Assembly (NCBI GenBank): GCA_029532415.1
Contig: JAQOTA010000002.1
Coordinates: 62,001 to 126,000, forward strand
Source: Marasmius tenuissimus
Taxonomy: Eukaryota; Basidiomycota; Agaricomycetes; Agaricales; Marasmiaceae
Direction of reading: 5' to 3'
Length of the DNA stretch: 64,000 nt
Both the position numbers and the translations under genes were made by a program. The notes under the pieces were generated by a model, which was not told where the DNA came from, did not search any database, and worked only from the letters and a program-made list of their open reading frames with translations. Positions 10,041-22,395 of this stretch are shown in pieces (the stretch's first letter is position 1; each line of letters opens with the position of its first letter).

Positions 10041-11960
10041 AGACTATGCCAGTCCATTGTCTTTTGACAGTGTTATCTCCGACAACATGTACTCCATGGC
10101 TAGCGCTGACGTTCCTTTCCTCTTCGTCGATAAGAGACTGAATTTTCTTATATCACAAACTCCTAGTTAGATACCGCCTGAAAACTCAAGCTACCCTTGG
10201 AACTTTACTTACTCGTACTATTCTATTGTTACCTACAGTTAAGCCTTGTATATATATTTGGGTAAAGTCGCGAGCGACACTCAGATTCTTGCTATTCCGT
10301 AAGAGATGCTCGTAGAAATACATATGAGGTAGCCGTGTCCTCCAGGGTGGAAAGAGTAGGAGATGAACTTGTTGTGGCAACGAAAGCCTGTCAATGGGGT
10401 CCTTGAGCGCCCACAGCATGTTTCAGGTAAGCGGTAACCCTTCTGGGCGTTTTCTACGACCACAGCCATTGTCTCCGTCGAGGCTGTTTTCCTCTACATG
10501 TCTACCTTCAGCCCAATCCCAATTTCTTCGCCAAAAAACCGTTTCCCGAAACTTACAAACCTCCCAGATTGGATATTCCGAATTCCATGCTACCCATCCT
10601 TCAAAGCAGTAACTAACTCGCTGTGGGCTCCAAAGTCCACCTCGCTTCCTTGTGCCAACGCAACTACCTTTCAAGCCTACCCATCGGGCAAGCTAATTTC
10701 CCTCCGGCTACCCTTACACCCGCGATATTACCTTATTCCCACCATCTTCATTTGCGCCACCAAAACGCCCCCGACGGCGAACACGCGTGCCAATGGTAGC
10801 GTTTGTACGCATACGCCGAATCTCAAGATTTCCGATCTCTTTACGGTATACGATGAAGACTCGCAGGACTAGGCTTAACCCTGATTCGTTGTACCACGCT
10901 CGTTCTTTGCAAGTACCTCAAAAATAATTTTTATATAACTGAGGATGGGGACAGGCTGCCTTCAGTGGGGAGTTATTCCCACGAGGAATCAGAGTACCTC
11001 CGCCTTTTCTTGAATTTTCGCACCGGGACCAGCCTATCCTGATTTGGGCCATGCCGATCTCAGTATTGACTCCACCAACCATCTACCAGGTCATATCTTT
11101 TTCTTTTATGCCTCTCGCACTGTATTTCTCCACCATCCTGACACCATTGAACTCAACGTCATGCTCCTTGAAATTATCAAAACTTTGGTATCTTTACAAG
11201 CAAAAGGTACAGCAGGACCAACATATCACACCTCTCCTTCCCTCCCTTCAAGTATGGGAAGCCGTGATACCCCTTCTCCAATCCGTCTCGCCTCCAAATT
11301 TTTTCCTGGCCTGAATGGACCATTCATAGACATATACCCGCAATTCCTACCGGCATATGTATAGAGCCCTAATTTATAGCGAGCCGTAGAGCGTTCCTCA
11401 CAAACCTCTAGACACCCTGTTCCTCGCTTCTTTGTGTTCTAGTGAGCTGGTGGCGTATCATGGCCGAACACACCAACACTCATGGGTAACCCGTGAAATT
11501 ACCGTTTATGACCGGTACCGGTTCATCGGTTGGGCCCTGAACGGCTGGGTCCAAAATCCCACTGACTGAAATTTTGGTATAAGTAAGTGAGTGTCGAGCA
11601 GATTTCCACTAGTGTTTCCTGTACTCACTTCTTCATTTACTCTAGAAACACCCTTTGGAGGATTTTAAGATAATTATATCGCGCGAGGTGGGACGTTGGA
11701 AGCTGGCAATGAATCAAATTTCCTAGCCGGTGAGCCTGCCACCCTGAGAGAATGGCTCAAGTGTCAAGAACGGCCAAGAACGGTTACCGGGAAAAGCCGC
11801 ACTTTGCTGATGCTGAATCAAGTCCGAGTAGTTCAGCCATCAATTCACTATTTTACCCGTTCTTTGCTTTGCTTTCTCCGCGCCTCGCATATTGTACACG
11901 TTCTCCACCTCCGAGCTACTGGATCTTCACAAGTATCGAACAAGCACACGCCGCTCCTCT

Positions 11961-12000
<40 letters not shown>

Positions 12001-13599
12001 TTCCTTCCCACCAATTCCGTACTGTCCTACGGGATCCTCCAAAGTAACACGAATTCCACCGCTGACTCTATAGCTTCATAACTTTGTTTTCGATTGCGAA
12101 ATTCGGATTCGTTGTTACGCTTGTTCTCAGGAAACACAAACTGAATTGAAAGCCTCTTTCGCATCATAAACTCACTTCTAGTTGCACCCGCCCCCATCGC
12201 TCAAACGTCGACCCCTTGTCTCTAACGAACAGAACCCATACCCGCTGGAGGTATACACTCCCGTCCCTGAGATAGCTACGATTTATAATTTTCGCTCGAG
12301 CTCATGTGTTAGTGCGAAATTCAACACAATGACACCTAATTCGTCTACTTCGACCATCTCCGACGAAAGCCACTTTGAGATATCGTTAATCTTGGACTAC
12401 GTGAGCTTGTCATTCGTTCTCAAACATCTTTTGATAAATGGGTTTTTGACGAGTGTCATGATCAGTAGGTTTGGTCATGCTCTTGCAGATTGTATGAATA
12501 ATTTCTGGTAGCCCGGAAGGTTCTACCGTCTTGAGCACGTCAAAGTTTATGAGGCTAGCTACGACGACACGAGACAGATTCCAAACATTTACAATACTTT
12601 TTGTGAGCACTCAATATACCGATTTGTGATACTCACACATCCTACTCAAATCATGATCCTGACGCGAATGTTCTGTAACGTAGGAAGCCCATCACAATGT
12701 TTGGGAGGCATCAGGTAAGCACACATGGTTCGTATCAGAGTCCGAACTCATACATAGAACCATAAATCGCTTATCCGAGTCTCCGATGCCTTCCTCACAC
12801 TGGGTGCAAGAGCCCTTTCACTTTCCTTGTACTCCTTGTTCTGGGCGCTAATTATATTTTTTGGCGGGGAAATTGCTGTATATGAGGTCGCAAAGGCCTG
12901 TTCAAAAGTCAAAGGAAAATGAGAAGAAAAGTGAGTCAGCATCACTTTCCTGGAAAGTGAGTGGGGTCTTGCACCCGGTGTCAGACGTAACCCTATTGCC
13001 AACGATCAGATGCGTGGATGTGTCGGCAGTACACCCCACCCTTGCAAACTCGCACAGGGCGTTTTTGTATTAAGGATATCCCATACAAAACCCATTGGCA
13101 CTCCAACTGAAGATAAAACAAAGAGAGAGACACAAGTGATATCCAGAATGAACAGTGAGCACTGTCCTTAATATCGCGCTTCCTCAAGACAACAAGTCCG
13201 ACTCAGAATACGGGAACATTGAGGTAACTACCGAGTGCGCATGCGTCGTTTCATTGGGGTCGCTCTAAATGCGATATCGCTATTGCATTTTTGATGAAGA
13301 TGTGGCATCGCTCAACTTAGGGCCCTGACCAAGCAGCTTGATGTCTTAGGTTAAGTTGGCGGATATCACTGCGAGAGGGACTCAGGGGAGCGCATGCGGA
13401 TTCTGATTACGAGTAGCTGCCTCTGGAAATTAACGCCGCGAGGTTAACACTGCCCGGAGAAGTAGGCGGGTAACGTCTGTTCAGACCATCTTGATCAGGC
13501 AAGCCTCAGGCCACTTTTCACCCTATTTGTCACAAGGCAAAACGGTCAAGCTCAATAGGGAGAAGACTCACATTAGGTCTTGTAGACACCTGATCTACT
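10041..13599. other. intergenic region with only weak open frames
   Basis: I see no recognisable gene. Plus-strand open frames at 10,498-10,872 and 11,044-11,364 (124 and 106 residues) and one starting at an ATG at 12,329 are unsupported by motifs or splice structure. A segment near 12,090-12,150 is shared with 20,825-20,880 and 39,735-39,790 (GTTTGTTC.CAGG.AACAC), so part of this stretch belongs to the duplicated A/B block. Confidence 0.4.
11959..12001 (+). repeat. (TTTC)n microsatellite
   Basis: About ten perfect CTTT units in a row, followed by CCTTCC. Confidence 0.95.
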
Positions 13600-14250
13600 C
13601 ATGAATTGTAGCTTAGTCCCTGAGATTGAGCTATAGTTGACATAGCGGCATACGGATCAAGACTTGACGAGCTGAGTGATACACAGCCCGAGATTACCTC
13701 TGTCGTACCTTCATCCTCCATTGTAATGATTCGAACTGTCTCGGATGACGGAAGTTTCCGAGCACCGGACATAGACAGGCTACTATTCTTTATGTGTAGG
13801 CAGTTCACTACGGCGGTCGCGGCGATAGAAATCAAATCTTCCTACTGATTATGGAATCTTACCATTCTTGAGCTCCCGGTCCACAGTGGCATCGTCCCGC
13901 CCTTCACTGAGATTATGGCGCCCAAGATTTTACACCGTAAGCATACTCGTCCCTTTAAACCCTTGACACCCATTACTGGGATATTTTTTCGTTTCCCGTC
14001 ACTACACGCATGATGAGAGTTTGAGGGTTAATTTCAAGCCTGGTAGGCATGCTCATATCAAGATTGCCCCCGCATCTTCATCTTCGCCACCTAGTGTATT
14101 TTACATTGTGACTGTGCTAAAACTGAGATTTGATCGGGAAAGACGCGCTGATGTACATAGTTGGGATAGATTTTGGTTCAGAAACCGGGAGTTGGGCTAC
14201 TTAACATCGCCGGAACGCGCCAGAATGTGAAGATGGTCGACCGTCTGGAT
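13600..14250 (+). pseudogene. seven-helix family exon-1-like remnant upstream of copy 1
   Basis: Around 13,870-13,936 the plus strand reads TEIMAPKILH followed by a GTAAGC donor. This corresponds to AEIVATKIVHG + GTAAGC in the block A and block B remnants and, at family level, to GEVLATGIIYG of the intact genes. The surrounding sequence matches 33,300-34,130 and 43,000-43,870 in inverted orientation, with the shared landmark ATGGAGGATGAAGGTACGAC. No continuous frame remains. Confidence 0.5.
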
Positions 14251-14610
14251 ACCCGTGATCTCCGAATTGTCTCCCAATGTGGTAGGGTCCTGATTCGGGA
14301 ATGTGATCCCCGCTGAGTGTCAGCAGCTAGAGGATTTCACTCTGGTGAACGACACGATAAATTATAGCCCACAGGTGATACTAACCAGTTCGAACAGATG
14401 GCAGTCTGAACCGATTCACAGAACACGCCGTCGCCTGACCACTCCCCGGAACAGACTCTCGGGGCAGTACGACTGCGAAGCGAACAACAGGATGGCAGGA
14501 CCATTGATTCTCGTTATCAGCGCTAACGTCCGATTTTGAGGGCGTGGAGTAAGTTGTAACAGCATCATGACAGTGACTGTTGAACAGAAAGGGGCGGGTA
14601 CAAGGAACTT

Positions 14611-14620
14611 TGTATATAAG
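14611..14620 (+). promoter_or_regulatory. TATA-box-like site of seven-helix gene copy 1
   Basis: TGTATATAAG lies about 100 bp upstream of the ATG at 14,718. The same position in copy 2 holds a TATATAGG-type sequence. Confidence 0.5.
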
Positions 14621-14717
14621 CTCCCTGAGTCAGACATACAATCACTGGTAGCGTTTGCCTGTCTTTCCTCAGTACTCTCTATCTAACTCGCCCACCACCC
14701 CGTCCCTCACAACCAAA

Positions 14718-16160
14718 ATGGAAGGTTCGCTTTCCACAGGTGCGGATCAGGTTTCGGTTGAGCTCTCCGAGCTCAGTATGTATGGAGACGACCTCATCTG
14801 GTCATTTGGGGAGGTTTTGGCAACTGGGATCATATACGGTGAGCTTGCACGATCATTGTCATTCCCTTTAAACTACTAATGACCATTCAGGCGTTCACGT
14901 GGTACTCACTCTGGCCGCTACTACCATTCTGTGGCGGTAAGCATCTATTGTAAGTCTTTCATGTAGACTGTGCTGATCCTGGAGCAAGCCGCAAGGGCGG
15001 AATAAAGCGCGCGAGACTGATCCTTGGCGCATCTGTGGTCATTCTATTTCTTCTGGCAACTGCAGACCTCTGCTGTACAATGGTGTACATCATTGTAGGA
15101 GTTCGGAACCTTCTTGTGAACAATGCTGGCACGCCCTTCACAATCAAGAATAATGCTTACCTTGATAAGTACCACACATTAATGGAAATCCATTCTGTAT
15201 TATTCCCAGTAGCAGTGAGCCCTCTTTGACTCTAATCCAAATCATGGTCTGGCTCACGATTTAATTCACAGTTTGTCATTGGTGATGCTATTGTTGTCTG
15301 GAGAGCTTGCACATTATCTGGCAGGAATAAGAGAATTATAATTCTGTTGATGGTCTTCCAGGTTGCTGCAATAGGTCAGTATTTGTCAAGCATAAATCTG
15401 TGTTATATGACTGAAAGCAAAAAAACAGGTGCAGCATTTGGTTGGATTGGATGTTTTGTCACTGCTGGCATGCCTTTTGAAACTGATGTCAAATGCCGAC
15501 CAGTCTTTCTAGCAACATATGCACTTTCCATCGCAATAAACATTGTAGCAACTACCGTGATTGGCTATACAACCTGGTAAATTTTGTTTATCAACATCTC
15601 ATCATAGTTTGGCGGTCAATGACCAGTTCTCCATAGGTCTAACTGGAAAGCCATACAGGAGTATCTCAAGTTGTCGTATCAACCTGTCAGGGCAGAAAGA
15701 GTCACTGTCTTGCTTATGGAATCAGGTTTATTCTATGCCTTCCTTCTGGTGAGTACCCAATAATCTTGGCTTCAGAGGATGTGTTTAGTCATTCCTTAAC
15801 CATGACAGATTATCCAACTCTTGTTGGAGGTCATACCAAACCCAGATTCAACAGAATATCGGATAGCAGCAGGAATTTTTTGGAAAATTTCCACACTATT
15901 AGTGGTATGCTAACTCATTTTCAAACATGATTCAATCTCTTGCTCAATGTTCTTAACAGGGAATATACCCCACAGCACTCATTGTTCTCATCTTCTTGGA
16001 ACGGTCATTATGGGATACAGATGGTGTTCCATCTTCACATCTAGGTAGCACTGGAGCCTTGGAGTTGGGGCCAAGTTATCTGGATCCAAGACAGGTGAAT
16101 TTGGAGTGTGTCAACAGCCATACCCTTCACCCAGACCATCCTATGCCTGGGAATGGGTGA
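14718..16160 (+). CDS. seven-helix membrane protein, lineage-expanded family, copy 1
   Basis: Eight exons join in frame to 350 residues: 14,718-14,838, 14,891-14,936, 14,989-15,214, 15,272-15,374, 15,429-15,576, 15,637-15,748, 15,809-15,904 and 15,960-16,160. All introns are GT-AG and 52-60 nt long. I count seven hydrophobic helices, for example LIWSFGEVLATGIIYGVHVV, VVILFLLATADLCCTMVYII, VLFPVAFVIGDAIVVW, FGWIGCFV, ALSIAINIVATTVIG, VLLMESGLFYAFLL and GIYPTALIVLIFLE. They have the GPCR-like layout common among uncharacterised basidiomycete membrane proteins, with conserved WRAC, RAERV and an MPGNG C-terminus shared with copy 3. No enzymatic motif is seen and function is unknown; a receptor role would be speculation. 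Three paralogues lie at 31,577, 41,258 and 46,022. The frame is intact, so the gene is probably live. Confidence 0.9.
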
Positions 16161-16789
16161 GTAACTTCTGTTTTCTTTGTACCATCAAAAACTCCCTCTC
16201 AATAGCTTCGAGAACCTCAGGCCTCTGCCAGTCCTGTTTGTTACAGAGAAGAGCAGCAATCATGAGTAAGAGCAAGCACTATAGATTCAGTAAACTAAGT
16301 GGCGGGAGATTACCCTATTTGAACATTCCCCTTCCCTTTCCCCAGATCCCTTCTTGTCTCTCTTCTACCTCTCTCTCTCTCTCTCAAAGACTCCTTTCAA
16401 TATGTCTCCTTCCTTTTTCATATTCTCTGCTGCCTTCTCTTACTCTCCTACTCAACAATTTGTGGATCACAATGTACTAAGTAAATTGTACTATGACTCA
16501 TGCCGGGCCTCTCTGTCCACAGTCTCCTTGCCCACCTCCCCTCCCCATTCTAAGACTCAATGCCTCACCAAGTGTGTTATCGTTGCCTCTATATGAAACA
16601 AAATATACTCACATCAACACCGCGATGACATTTCTCGCTAAAATTACCGACTCGTAGTCACGGGGCACCTGAACGCTCTCACCGGCTCGATATCGAGAAT
16701 TCTGAACGGGTATTCCCGTTGACGCCACTGCCCATAACACTCCGATATCCGCTTTTCGCTTTGTTGCGCGTATTCATATTCTATTTTCT
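16161..16789. other. 3' flank duplicated with the seven-helix gene; CT-rich tract
   Basis: About 16,180-16,600 is the inverted counterpart of 31,200-31,560 and 40,870-41,240 downstream of copies 2 and 3. It includes a (CT)n tract near 16,368-16,385. No gene is seen. A lone AACGGGTATTCCCGTT palindrome at about 16,706-16,721 resembles the motif of the TIR element. Confidence 0.6.
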
Positions 16790-16950
16790 CATCTCAATGG
16801 GGACCGTATTGTTCGTATCGAAGCAATCGAAAAGTGTTTGCCATAGTTCAGATCAAATGAGCGCTAATTGAACCAAACGGAATGAGAAGGGAGGAGAACG
16901 CAACGTATAACTGTCCAACCGATGATCGATATAGTTAATATAGACCCGTC
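16790..16950 (-). repeat. inverted repeat partner of 7,590-7,745
   Basis: The sequence reads GGACCGTATTGTTCGTATCG, then CAAATGAGCGCTAATTGA, then CTGTCCAACCGATGATCGAT. Each matches the reverse complement of 7,590-7,745 with moderate divergence. Confidence 0.75.
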
Positions 16951-17039
16951 GAGTTTGCATGTACTTAAACCCGACACCGTGATGCAATGTCTGTTTCTAC
17001 CGCCATTCCACCCAAATCAATTCAAAATTGATCTCGCGT

Positions 17040-17689
17040 CATGAGAATCTACGTGTGGGTGTTTGTGGGTGACATCTTCCAGCGCATCAGCCACCTACAA
17101 TCTCTACATGTTCAGGCTTAGAGGGAGCTATGTAGAAGCTAGCGTACACTGGATCGTGCCTATTTCGTCCGAGTTCAAATCATCATTGATTATAAATTGA
17201 ATAGAGACTACAACAGCTAGCGTGACTTACTAGTAGTGGACTGTGGAATTCACAATGTCCATACCTAGTAGCTGGTGCGACGAAATAACGAACCCCGGGA
17301 TGGTCAAAGAGAAAGCGCCGAACGCGCTTATATCATTGTCGCCAATGTTGTGGATATTTGTGGGCGTCATCTTCCGAACTTCGACAAGCTTTCCAGAACG
17401 GTTGGAAGCTACATACTCATGCCAAAGTCTGGGCAGGGTTGAACGAGTCGATTCTGTGGTTGCAACAAGTAAATATAACATAACGGCAAAATCATACCGC
17501 AAACGACACTCCAATAGTCCCGGTTGAGAGTGATACGGTTACAAGTCGAATTACCCCACCCGTCCTCATCAACGTCGACGTTCGCGCACCGTTCAACCCA
17601 GATCCCCAGATCCGTTCCCCGAATTGCTACTAAGAGTCCTAGATCAACAACCCCGAACTCGGATCAAAAATAAATAAAATGAAAGCTGC
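17040..17689. other. downstream flank of FAD-oxidase pseudogene copy 2, duplicated at 2,651-3,351
   Basis: No gene is supportable. Two copies of a TTTGTGGGTGACATCTTCC-like motif occur (17,060 and 17,355). The same motif occurs near 2,565, 3,040 and 49,880, marking an old dispersed repeat. The 3' end (GAATTACCCCACCC) matches the flank of copy 1. Confidence 0.5.
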
Positions 17690-19362
17690 TCACCTCCCCC
17701 GCCTCCCCCCTTCAGCCTCGAACGACATAGTAAATGTAAATACGTTGCTAGGGTTGATAGCTTTGAGCTTATCGTAGTGGTAACCATAATACTTACTGTT
17801 CTTGCCCTTCACGACGAATGACGATAAGCAAACGAGAAAGGGATCAAAATATAGAAAGAAACGACGAACGTACAATCATCCAGTCGATCGTCGATATGAT
17901 TCATATATGCGCCATAATCCCGATCACTGGTGATGCTATTCACAGCGCTTGTAAGGGCCCAGCATCAGCAGCGAGGAAGGAAGAGAGTCGGATGCTCGTA
18001 CTATCAACGAAAGTAAACTGTTCATCTGGATACGGCGGTTCGTTATTCAAGGACGAAGCATACAGCTACCACGTAGTAAACCACGTGTCCCTCACGAACG
18101 CGTTCTCGTCCCTACCGGTACCACGTTCCCCTTCGAGTTTGGTCCACCGTACATTTCGGCTTGTATGGACCGTGCCTAGAGACAGAGTGGGTATTACAAG
18201 TTAAAAATTAAGGGAAAAAAGATATGTTGCACGAACGTACCGTATCAGATCCCGACTCCTCCTCCGAAAGACGTGTCATGAAAGCCCTGGCCGCATCCGG
18301 ACTTGGAGGTTCCTATACTGGCGTCATCAACGACCTCGCATAAAACGAATTCGTCATATCCGCTGTGCTACTCGTATCCAACCCCCAAGCCAACTCTTTG
18401 ATGCTATCGATGACCCGTTCCCCAGCCTATTGTTCGTCGTCGGCTGTGGCATCTTCCCCAAAAAGGAGCCAACATCTCGTCAAAGTTTGGTACCCCGTTC
18501 ACTGTACCACCCACCGAAATCCGAACTTCTCTTGGGTATTGCCTTTGTACGAGGTAAGTCCACCGCCAAAGTCAGGTAAGAGATCTGTGGTGTTGGTGAC
18601 GAAGGTCTGGAAGTCGAGGAGGGCTTGGGGGGCGGTTTGTGTGTCCAAACCCCAGGTATACGAGAAGATGACAGTGTACATTGGAACAGAGAGCGTTTCG
18701 ACTTTGATGGAGGTTGCGATTCTGAAAGAGGGGGCTGCGCGGCGAGGGAACGAAGGTGAGGGAGGGAAGAGACGGGCCTGCACTCACGAAGAACAAATCA
18801 AATGCTTACGATAGATGGTATCCATCGTAAGCTCCCACATTCTCGAAGTATATACGAATCCCCCGAACGCTTTTCAACGGTGAGCCAACTAACCTACAAA
18901 ATGAAGAGACAAAATGCCCACCGGAATGCCCACCAATACCAACGTAGGGACACGTCCCGTGTGGTAAAGCTCTTCCCTTCTCATTCAACCCTACTGCAAC
19001 ATCTCCAACCGATTCCCTGTCTCACTCATCGCTATGTTCGACGCCGAATCGACAGATAACCCTTTCATGTTGCTCATATCAACAACGAGGGTGCCGTTTT
19101 TACCACCGAGGCCGTTGGCGATGTAACTGTGCTGAAAAATAAGTCAGTACGACAGACAAGTTACGAGTGCAAACGTACTCCACTACTCCTAGCAACAATT
19201 TGCGTCCCATTCCTTCCTCCTATTGTAACGACCTTTGATACCTCTTCCGCAGTCTTCCAATACGCAACGGCAGATGGGGTGAGTATCAACTTTCGGGGAA
19301 AAGTTGCTGTCTAGATCTACAGCTGCGAGGTTGAGTGCCGCTATAAAGGCGAGGGATATCAT
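17690..19362 (-). pseudogene. FAD-linked oxidase (BBE/GOOX-like) pseudogene, copy 2
   Basis: Read on the minus strand, this copy keeps the whole architecture. There is an ATG at 19,360-19,362 with a signal-like MISLAFIAALNLAAVDL, then AVAYWKTAEEVSKVVTIGGR, NGLGGKNGTLVVDMSNMKGL, and GRALPHGTCPYVGIGGHS around the FAD attachment region. Further on are FGGFVYTSRMWELTMDTI after an intron, ALLDFQTFVTNTTDLL, DMTNSFYARSLMTP, VQAEMYGGPNS and a BBE-like KYYGYHYDKLKAINPSNVF. It is broken by a one-base deletion at RL(G)DVAVG, by several in-frame stops (for example after MTPV and after RWVVQ), and by frame changes in the C-terminal part. The family consists of secreted flavoenzymes oxidising carbohydrates or alkaloid-like substrates. 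Unlike copy 1 it lacks the TIR element, so it supplies the empty site. Confidence 0.85.
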
Positions 19363-19469
19363 TGTGTTGAGTGGATAAGAAAGTTAGAGCGCCTTCATCG
19401 TATTTTTTGATGGTTGTTGGGTCAAGGAGGTTGAGATTGAAATGCACATCAGGGCCTAGGAAAAAGAGA

Positions 19470-19640
19470 AGTTGAATTCAAACTGTCAGGTGCCTAAATC
19501 ATCCCCTCCGCCCGGACCCCCAGCCGATCCCCACATGACGTCAACACGCGCTTGTGCCTCGAACTCAAACCAAGCGCTCGGGGCATGGACTCAAACCACC
19601 GCCTCGATTTTCGCTTCTCTCTTTTTCATATACTGTCGAG
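19470..19640 (-). promoter_or_regulatory. promoter region of FAD-oxidase pseudogene copy 2; left end of block A
   Basis: The segment is nearly identical to 38,755-38,880 (CCGATCCCCACATGACGTCA and ACCACCGCCTCGATTTTCGC) and clearly related to 7,100-7,260. Homology between block A and block B begins at AAAAAGAGAAGTTGAATT, just inside this promoter. Confidence 0.5.
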
Positions 19641-21820
19641 ACTGTGTATACGCCTCAAGCTCAAGGTCAACAAGCTCTATCCTCCGGTGGAGATCCGAAA
19701 GCTCGTTTTGGGAATCTGACACTGATTCTGCGTCTGACTCCGAACATTCCTTGTCCGAGTCGTCCAGGTGCCCTTCACCCGATTTATATATCCTCGCCGA
19801 CCTTCGGCACCCCCCGAAAACCATCTCCTAGAACTGCGGTCCCTCAGCAAAGAACGAATACACTCCCCAAAAACTCTGTGCTTTTGAACTCCCAACTCCC
19901 ACCTCCGAATCTTGCTCCCCTACGGGCGTATAACTCCCCTCACCCTCTCCACTAAGAATACCACGACCTGACATGATGCCTTTCCCACCTCGTAATAAGT
20001 AGCTTCCCTTCCCTTCCACCAACCGTTTACGTGCAATACGCGATGCACCGTCGCACTCAGGTGTTTAAGGTATGGGACCTATCAACTCCGAGTCGAGACT
20101 CGTTTCCACATTCCCAAGTCCGAGTAGCTGAAGCAGAAAATTTCTGTGTGATATGGGTTCTAACCGGCGATTCCAAGCCAGTGAATACTCAGCGCTCTCA
20201 GCTACAAAACCCTCATCACGCACCTCAACGACAAATTCAACACCCTCCATTGAGGCTTTTCCCCCCCAAGGTTGGGCCTCGAGTGTTCTCAGTAAACATA
20301 TACCATACACTCACCCTGCGTTTACATCGACCGAGGACCCCTTTTTCTTCAACGAATAGAACACTTACAGCACGGCATGCGAGATAAGTACACAATACCC
20401 CCCAACTACAGGTTTCCTCGGTCGATCTCGGTGTCCTCGAGATCGGGCGGTGGTGTCTTAACCCCAAGAGTGAACAGGCTGGTAACACCTCCAAATCCAC
20501 AACAACGCCCTCCGCCCCCCTCAGACCTGAGGAGTCCGACGCAATACGCTCTACAGAATCCGGTTTAATGGGCTCAAACACTAGACAAAAAAATTTCGAT
20601 ACTGGAATAAAGATAGGCTTGCTGTAATTATTGGTTATGAATCTCTCCGGGATGCATGCCTTACCCTTTGGTTCTCTTACGAACAGGGATCCGCAACTAA
20701 GCAGTTAACGCTCCTCTCCCCGGCCAAAAAGGAAGCAAGAGACGCTAGGAACCAGCACATTCCGAGTCACGGAATACGCGTCCAAACAGCTTTGATTCAT
20801 TCTACTTCTGTTTCCTACCCAGGCTCGTCGTTACGTTTGTTCCCAGGAAACACGAAACGGTAAATTTCATTGTCACACTTGATATTCTCATTTGCCTGTC
20901 TCTATATTATCCACCCTTGAGCAAGCTAAGAGAAAGCTTCACAAATCAGGCTCTCAGCTCTCTCTCCGCCACTCGAATCTCAGAGTTTCGATACATACTG
21001 AACTCGCTATACATATAGTAACCGCGACTTCTCTTTCTCATGCCCATACGGACCTGGACCCTGTTCCCCTTGTAAGTTTTTTAAGAGGAAGGATTCGAAA
21101 GTTCAACTCGCTTGGGGTATTGACTACATCCAAACACACTCACAGGGATCTATATGTCGTCATTACCTCACCAGGTTGTTATACCCAGTGAAAGGAGTCT
21201 CGGTCAGAGGCTACATAGGTTCAAATTAGTGCTCCTCGCCGCCGCCTGCGTCCTTATCCTGCGATTTCATGATAGGCACTCGAAGGTACTTACTATCAGA
21301 ACCATGCCATTTAAATGCCAGCTGCATCCCCACTATAATCGTACCGTCTTTCTCTCCCAACGGTGGTGTCAGGTCGAGCAAGCTAGAAGAAACTATCACG
21401 AATCGGGCTCTCGAGTCTCTCTCTCTCTTAGCCAACTGGTTAGTAAGGCAGACTCAAAATCACAATACATACATTCCCCGCCCGGATCCCACGCCTCATG
21501 ACTTCAAGCCTATCTATCATTCGCTATGCATATAATTACAGCTACTGTTTATTGTAGTTCCTTCTACCAATTTCCCCATAACCTTGCAGTGTTAAAGATG
21601 AATAGTATACTTAGGCCAAATGTTAGACCGATCGTTACACAAATGATGAGCTGCAAAAAATCATCTGAGCATTGAAATTGATCCGTATTCATTCAGAATC
21701 AGAATCGGAGGGACAACCAGTGGATCAAAGGAGTAACTCCCCCAGCTCCGACTTCTGAGCAGAATTGGAAGATGGCGTCGGTACATACTATTAGTTGTTG
21801 GTCAACGGTCCCGACTTGAT
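19470..21820. repeat. segmental duplication block A, left part
   Basis: The block aligns directly with 38,740-40,390. Block A has about 160 bp (around 19,665-19,825) that block B lacks. A minus-strand open frame at 20,065-20,310 has a near-identical partner at 39,076-39,360, sharing FVVEVRD and NFLLQLLGLGNVET. I do not recognise the product, and the frame changes at its 5' end in both copies. No other coding content is seen. The block is interrupted at 21,820 by the copia element and resumes at 30,684. Confidence 0.9.
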
Positions 21821-22345
21821 TATTGAGCCAGCATAGTTAAATGCACAGTGAGATGAAATTAAAACCTCACATATTGACTATAAGAGAATTCTTGTGTTCT
21901 TGTAGATGCTTGCTAGAGGTGATAATTGAGTAGATTGTCCTCAAGCTTTGAGACGCAAAGTCTCCAGCTTTTATACAAGAGTCCTTGTCTATCTACAAGT
22001 CATAGAACATAGGTAAGTGAGAATATAGCATATGGTACATATTGCATATCAGTAAGCATAAGTGCTCGAAGAGCAGAGTGAGTAAGTAGGCATAGTCATA
22101 CTAGCTTTTTATCTAAGTAATCTAGAGAGAAAGCTCAGTCAGCTTTGAACGCTATTGGGTGCAAAGCTGAACCTTGTTATAAACCATAGAGATAAGGTGT
22201 GAGTACTGACTAACTACAGAGTCTGTCTGAGTAAGTACAGGATCTTTCATACGAGTGCAAGTGTCATAGTGAAAGAGTCTATAAATAATAGACGCGTAAA
22301 CAACACGTCAATAAAGTGTATCACATGGTATTCACATGTTCAACA
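21821..22345 (-). repeat. copia 3' LTR
   Basis: This is the 3' LTR of the minus-strand element. It begins TGTTGAACATGTGAATACC on the minus strand and ends GGCTCAATA. A TATTTATAG-like sequence lies near 22,280. The adjoining polypurine tract GAGGGGGAG is at 22,346-22,354. Confidence 0.95.
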
Positions 22346-22395
22346 CTCCCCCTCACTAAACTCTTATAAAGATTTGAGTTAGTGATACTACCAAA

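Noticed and set aside
10498..11364. Plus-strand open frames of 124 and 106 residues as a two-exon gene
   Set aside because: No donor/acceptor pair joins them in phase, and composition and motifs are unremarkable.
12182..12511. 109-residue frame with a hydrophobic stretch as a seven-helix family member
   Set aside because: It does not align with any exon of the four reconstructed genes.
18365..18814. 149-residue plus-strand open frame
   Set aside because: It is the antisense shadow of the FAD-oxidase pseudogene, whose minus-strand reading shows clear family sequence.
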